Shown here: one piece after another, positions 59,830 to 64,000 of the stretch | How the letters are laid out: the number at the start of each line of letters is the position of its first letter | How positions within the stretch are numbered: the first letter of the stretch is position 1 | Assembly: GCF_001625305.1 (NCBI RefSeq) | Contig: NW_017803213.1 | Span: forward strand, 262,758-326,757 | Origin: Branchiostoma belcheri | Taxonomy: Eukaryota > Chordata > Leptocardii > Amphioxiformes > Branchiostomatidae | Length of the DNA: 64,000 nt | Reading direction: 5' to 3' | Notes under the pieces: model-generated | What the model was told of the DNA's origin: nothing | The model's database searches: none | The model's input: only the letters and a program-made list of their open reading frames with translations | Made by a program: the position numbers and the translations under genes

Positions 59830-61448
59830 ATGCTCTCTCGGAACCAGTATAGTCGTATAGGACAGGACGAGGAGGGGGACATCACCAAGCCTCTCTTCGG
59901 GGAGTCCAAACCACAGGTGGGTCCTATCATCATAGACCTGTAATAAAACTTTCGATTCACAGTCATGTAACTGTTCTCACGTACTAGTGTGTTGTGGTTC
60001 TGGTGAAATACTAGGAAACGCCCCCGCTAGATATGTGTGTAATTTTGTATATGAATGTTTGTGTGTAAGTGTGTGTGTGCTTGTGTCAGTGTATTTGTGT
60101 GTGCATGCATGTTTGTTTGTGCATGTGTGTTAATAGTAAAACTTATGTATCTATAAATATGGTATGTGTGTGTGCATGTGTTTCTCGAAAATAGAACATA
60201 GAAATGCATGCATGATTATGTATTGCAATCTGTTCTTTGCTTGAGATTTTAAAGTCAAGATAATTTTCTTGATATGTGACAGTCATGAAAGTTCTTCTGC
60301 AAAATAACCAGTTGCAAATTATTAAAAATCACCACACCCTGTTTTCTACATGTTAAGTTATCTGGTTTGTACGTGTGCAGACACACATATTTGTAAGAAG
60401 GAAAAAAATTTGGTACAGACTTAGCAGTAAACAAGCAAGTCTGACAGGATATCAGATTTCCGCACACTTGACCTTGAACTTCCTGAGTTCTGCTAAGGTC
60501 ACGGGAATTAGTATGCATGAGCAGATCACATTTCCTCACCCTATCCAGGGTAACTGTGCTGTATTGGGGTATAGAATCTCAGTTAACTTCTTCAGCTACC
60601 CTATTCATATTGTCAAGATGAACTCACTTGTTGTACATTGCATATCTCAAGCATGACTAACAGTTTATGAAACTTGTGTTTCTTGCAGGAGCGAGTTATC
60701 CACTGGGTCCTGGGCTTCCTCACATTTCTGTTTGTTGGAGTAAGTGTCTATTTCTGCAGATACTGTATTTGAATCAATTTTTTTTTTTAAGTGCAAAAAA
60801 AAGTGTAATCAGTAACTTGACAAATACCAGTAGTTTTTGTAGTCATCTTATTTTGCTTGACTGTTCTGTATTATTTTCTAACAGGTGACTTTGGTCAGTG
60901 CCTTCATCTTCCCAAAATGGCCGCCGCAGCCCATCAACCTGTACTTCGGTGTGTGTGTCATCCTCACATGCATCTCCAACATCATCCTGGTCAGTTACAA
61001 CGCTAGCCTGGGTAGTATGCTAGGGGTTAGGATTACTTTTGGCCCAGTACGTAGCCAGTTCATCATCTTAGTTACCATAGGTTTACTTTTGATGTAGCAC
61101 GTTGCCTGGATATCGTAGTCATGCTAAGGTCACATTTCCAAACCGGGGCCCGGCCAGGCTGTTTGCGTGAATGAGAAATATAACAATTTATATCAAGAAT
61201 GATGATATGGTCTTTCGGTCAATATGAACCATGGTAAAATCCTAATTGATCAAGAATATATAATTTTGTTGGGTATTGTGACACCTGTATGTACTTTTCC
61301 AATAACCTGAGTTCACTTTTTCTCACAGATCTTCTGGTACAGGAAGGGAGACATCGACCCCAAGTTTAGGACCCTGATCTACTATAACGCCTTTGTGATC
61401 CTGGTTCTGTGTGTGTGCGCAAACCTGTACTTCCACGGGGTGAAGTAA
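59830..61448 (+). CDS. TMEM243: TMEM243 homologue
   Basis: Four exons, all phase 0: 59830-59916, 60689-60739, 60885-60989 and 61329-61448; 120 residues, close to the human protein of about 118. The N terminus is polar and contains TKPLFGE, recalling the RPLFGE of the family. Hydrophobic segments follow: VIHWVLGFLTFLFVGVTLVS, NLYFGVCVILTCISNIIL and FVILVLCVCANLYF. Family landmarks are SAFIFPKWPPQPINLYFGVC, IFWYRKGDIDPKFRTLIYY and the end CANLYFHGVK. It is a small multipass membrane protein of poorly known function. An ATG ten bases upstream (59823) reads into a stop after nine codons, so 59830 is chosen; that upstream frame could act as a short uORF. Confidence 0.93.
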
Positions 61449-64000
61449 CATAGCACCTCTACCCTACAGGGTACGATGAAGAGAATATTGTATAGGGTGT
61501 TCGCACGTGGTGTCATGGCCACCATGCTTGTTGATTAAAACTGCTCACACCAGTATATATCGACAGAATGTACTGCACCTGCACAAAACCCAGATTTTTC
61601 ATGGTTTTCATTGGATGTTAGGTCTGAACGTTGCATCAAAATTTTGCGACACAACATTTGAAAACTATAGATGGGACATTATCCTTAAGTAACTCAAATA
61701 CACCTTAAAAAAACGTGCACAATACATTAGAGGTTTTGTGCCAGTGCAGTACATTCTGCTGACATGCTGCAAATTGGTTGTCTTCACAGTATACTTCAAG
61801 TACAACACTTTTAGTCATTTGTTTAGAATTTAATTCTGTTTCTTGTATTATAGTAAAAATCAGCACTACATCTTTGTCTGTGGACTGTGGAATCAGATAT
61901 TTCCTTGTATATGAAATTCAATATGAAATAGTTAATATGAATGGTTTAAAAACTGACTCCTAGGACATATAAGTAATATTTCTTCTCAGGCCCACTTGAA
62001 ATGTACAGAAAACAGGCATTTTAGCTTCAGAAATGGTATTTTGTTGCCATGTGGAAAAAAAGTTGTATTGGTTTCACTACTTAAAAGTTTTTTTATTATT
62101 TTTGCTGAGGCTTATAGTACTTACAGCATGGACAGTGCTTTTGTGTATGTAAATTTTGTTAGTAATTTATTTGTTGCTGCTGACTGAAGATGATGCATTT
62201 TATGTACAGTGGGACATTAATTAGTTAGCTAATTCCATTCATTAGACAACTCAGAACTAAATGCTATGCTAAAAATACCCATAGCAGTGATAGATTTATT
62301 TATACTCCTATTATAGATATTAACAATTTAGGGATATTCCACTAATTAGGTTTTGGGTTAGCAGCTCTCTAATCTTTACTTCAGTAAGCAGGTTCAGGGT
62401 TCCAACTGTGCATACATGAGGTCAAAGGTAAGGAAAGGCCCCTTACTTGTAAAAGTCGTTGTCTAGACCATGCTTCATACTAATCTAAAATCCAATCCGA
62501 AGATGGCTATAGTTCATAGACACTCCATTCCATTGGCCAATGGATACTGCCTTGGCACTGTAGGATCTGCTTGGAGATTAGCTAGATACCATGTCCAGTT
62601 GTGTTCTGTTGATGTCTCATTGGCCTTCAACTTGGACATACATATATTACCCACGGTGCATCACACCACCTTCTGCTGGAACCCTGAACCTGCTTATTAT
62701 CCATCAAAATGGCCGCCTCTTGATTTTATGTGCTACACATGTATAACAAAACTGGCAGAAATGTACATTATCTACATGTAGGTGGGATAGGTTAGATGTT
62801 TGACTTATAAAAGGAGAAAGTATGTGTGATGGTATTGGTTCTGCACTGACTTTAATCAAGTATAATTTGACGATATGTACAAAATAGACATTATACTAGT
62901 ATATCCTTTTGAGACGTGTGAATTTTTAGGCTTTGACCAACATTTGGTTGCTACCATGCATGCTACTTTTTTCTGTACATTGCCTGAAACACATTCCATC
63001 ATCTGGCTTTGACTTCTTTGCAGAATTTATGTTAGCATGAAGCATGAGTTGTAAATTAATACAATTAGACTGGTTACATGAAGACATTTTGCTTGAGTTG
63101 TATTGGTTGTTAAATTATTGATTGAATTCAGCATTGTTTAGTAAGTTATTGATTTAAGTTAGCACCATTTTTTTATAGCTAAACAGAAATGTAAGAGAAT
63201 GTTTAAGCAAGAGTGGTGTTTGATTTTTGTGTGGTCAAACTACAGTTTAACTGTTTGGAATTGCCACCTTGTGTACTTAAATATGCTGTAACCTGTTAAA
63301 AATTAAAATGTTTTCACAAGTTGCTGTATTTGCCTTGTCTGTTTCTGGCCAACTATGACAGTTTGTTAAACCCTCCTCTGAAAAAAGATGACCTCCACCA
63401 ATGTTGGCTGATTCAGTGCTAGAACAAAAGTAAGTGTTTCTAGTAAACCATATGACATAAAGAAAATGGACAAAAACTGCTCAAGTTAAAATCAACCAAT
63501 GCTTGTTGAGAACTTTTAATTCAATTGGCAACATTTGAGATAATGACAATAAAGTCAACTTCAAGTACATTGTATTGTCATTTATAACAATCTTCTCATT
63601 ACTTTGTATGTTTAGTTTCTGCTAACATATTTCACTTAATCACAAAGGCATCATATCCTAGCACATGTCTGATTCTGTATCCAGGGGATATAGCAACAGG
63701 AATAAATAAATTCATGGAATAAAACTAGGGACTGAAATATCCACTGGATAAAACAACAGCACCTCATTTAAGTTACTAGGGATTACATCATGACATAGTC
63801 ATCACTTCATTACAACAAAATCCAGAATACAAACAAAGATCTACCATTCATTTATCTTGCATTGTGGCCTTACCAGTAAAGAAGAAATAATAATACAAGC
63901 ACATAAGAGTTCGGCCAACATCAATAGTATCTTGAACATTGAGTCTTAAAACCTCCATCATTTTCTGCAGTATACTTCAGTTGCTAGACCCATACTATGA
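61449..64000. other. TMEM243 3' UTR and downstream DNA
   Basis: AT-rich, no exon recognised. An AATAAA at 63548-63553 could end a long 3' UTR of about 2.1 kb. A single arm of fold-back family B (TTGGCACTGTAGGATCTGCT, then TGGAGATTA) lies at about 62553-62580. Confidence 0.4.
63548..63553 (+). terminator. Candidate polyadenylation signal for TMEM243
   Basis: Canonical AATAAA 2.1 kb after the TMEM243 stop, followed within 30 bases by a GT-containing stretch. Earlier non-canonical signals are equally possible. Confidence 0.3.

Overview
The window is animal genomic DNA: genes are split by GT-AG introns in consistent phase, intergenic DNA is rich in short fold-back elements and microsatellites, and there is one assembly gap (20 N at 49389). 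Gene content and repeat style suggest a lancelet (Branchiostoma). That assignment is inference from gene families and repeats, not a database match.

Layout. (1) 2.3-11.7 kb, minus strand: three exons of a TIMP (tissue inhibitor of metalloproteinases) gene running off the left edge. (2) 20.7-26.6 kb, plus strand: six exons from the ATP-grasp core to the C-terminal domain E of synapsin; its 5' exons are not in the window. TIMP opposite to, and apparently inside, the synapsin transcription unit is the arrangement known from flies and vertebrates. (3) 29.8-30.6 kb, minus: a rolling-stone-like multipass membrane protein. (4) 34.5-39.2 kb, minus: a complete five-exon gene for a type II membrane collagen with a C-terminal C-type lectin domain carrying the EPN and WND sugar-binding motifs. 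(5) 41.0-46.0 kb, minus: a four-exon gene resembling the ciliary microtubule inner protein C3orf84/CIMIP7, with X-box-like RFX sites nearby. (6) 48.0-51.1 kb, minus: NDUFA5 of respiratory complex I, whose middle exons appear twice around the assembly gap, probably two haplotypes joined in tandem. (7) 51.8-56.2 kb, plus, head-to-head with NDUFA5: a twelve-exon gene for a membrane-anchored ZZ zinc-finger plus EF-hand protein. (8) 57.3-57.9 kb, minus: an intronless 208-residue protein of unknown function with two CxxC knuckles. (9) 59.8-61.4 kb, plus: a complete TMEM243.

The genes do not form a pathway. The only functional link is architectural: the synapsin/TIMP pair and two head-to-head pairs. 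The space between genes is dominated by fold-back (MITE-like) elements. One family occurs at least eight times, and one copy carries a TTAA-flanked element that itself holds a third inverted-repeat element.

Limits: exon borders were read by eye from splice sites and phase. 5' and 3' UTRs are mostly undefined. Family assignments rest on remembered motifs, not searches.
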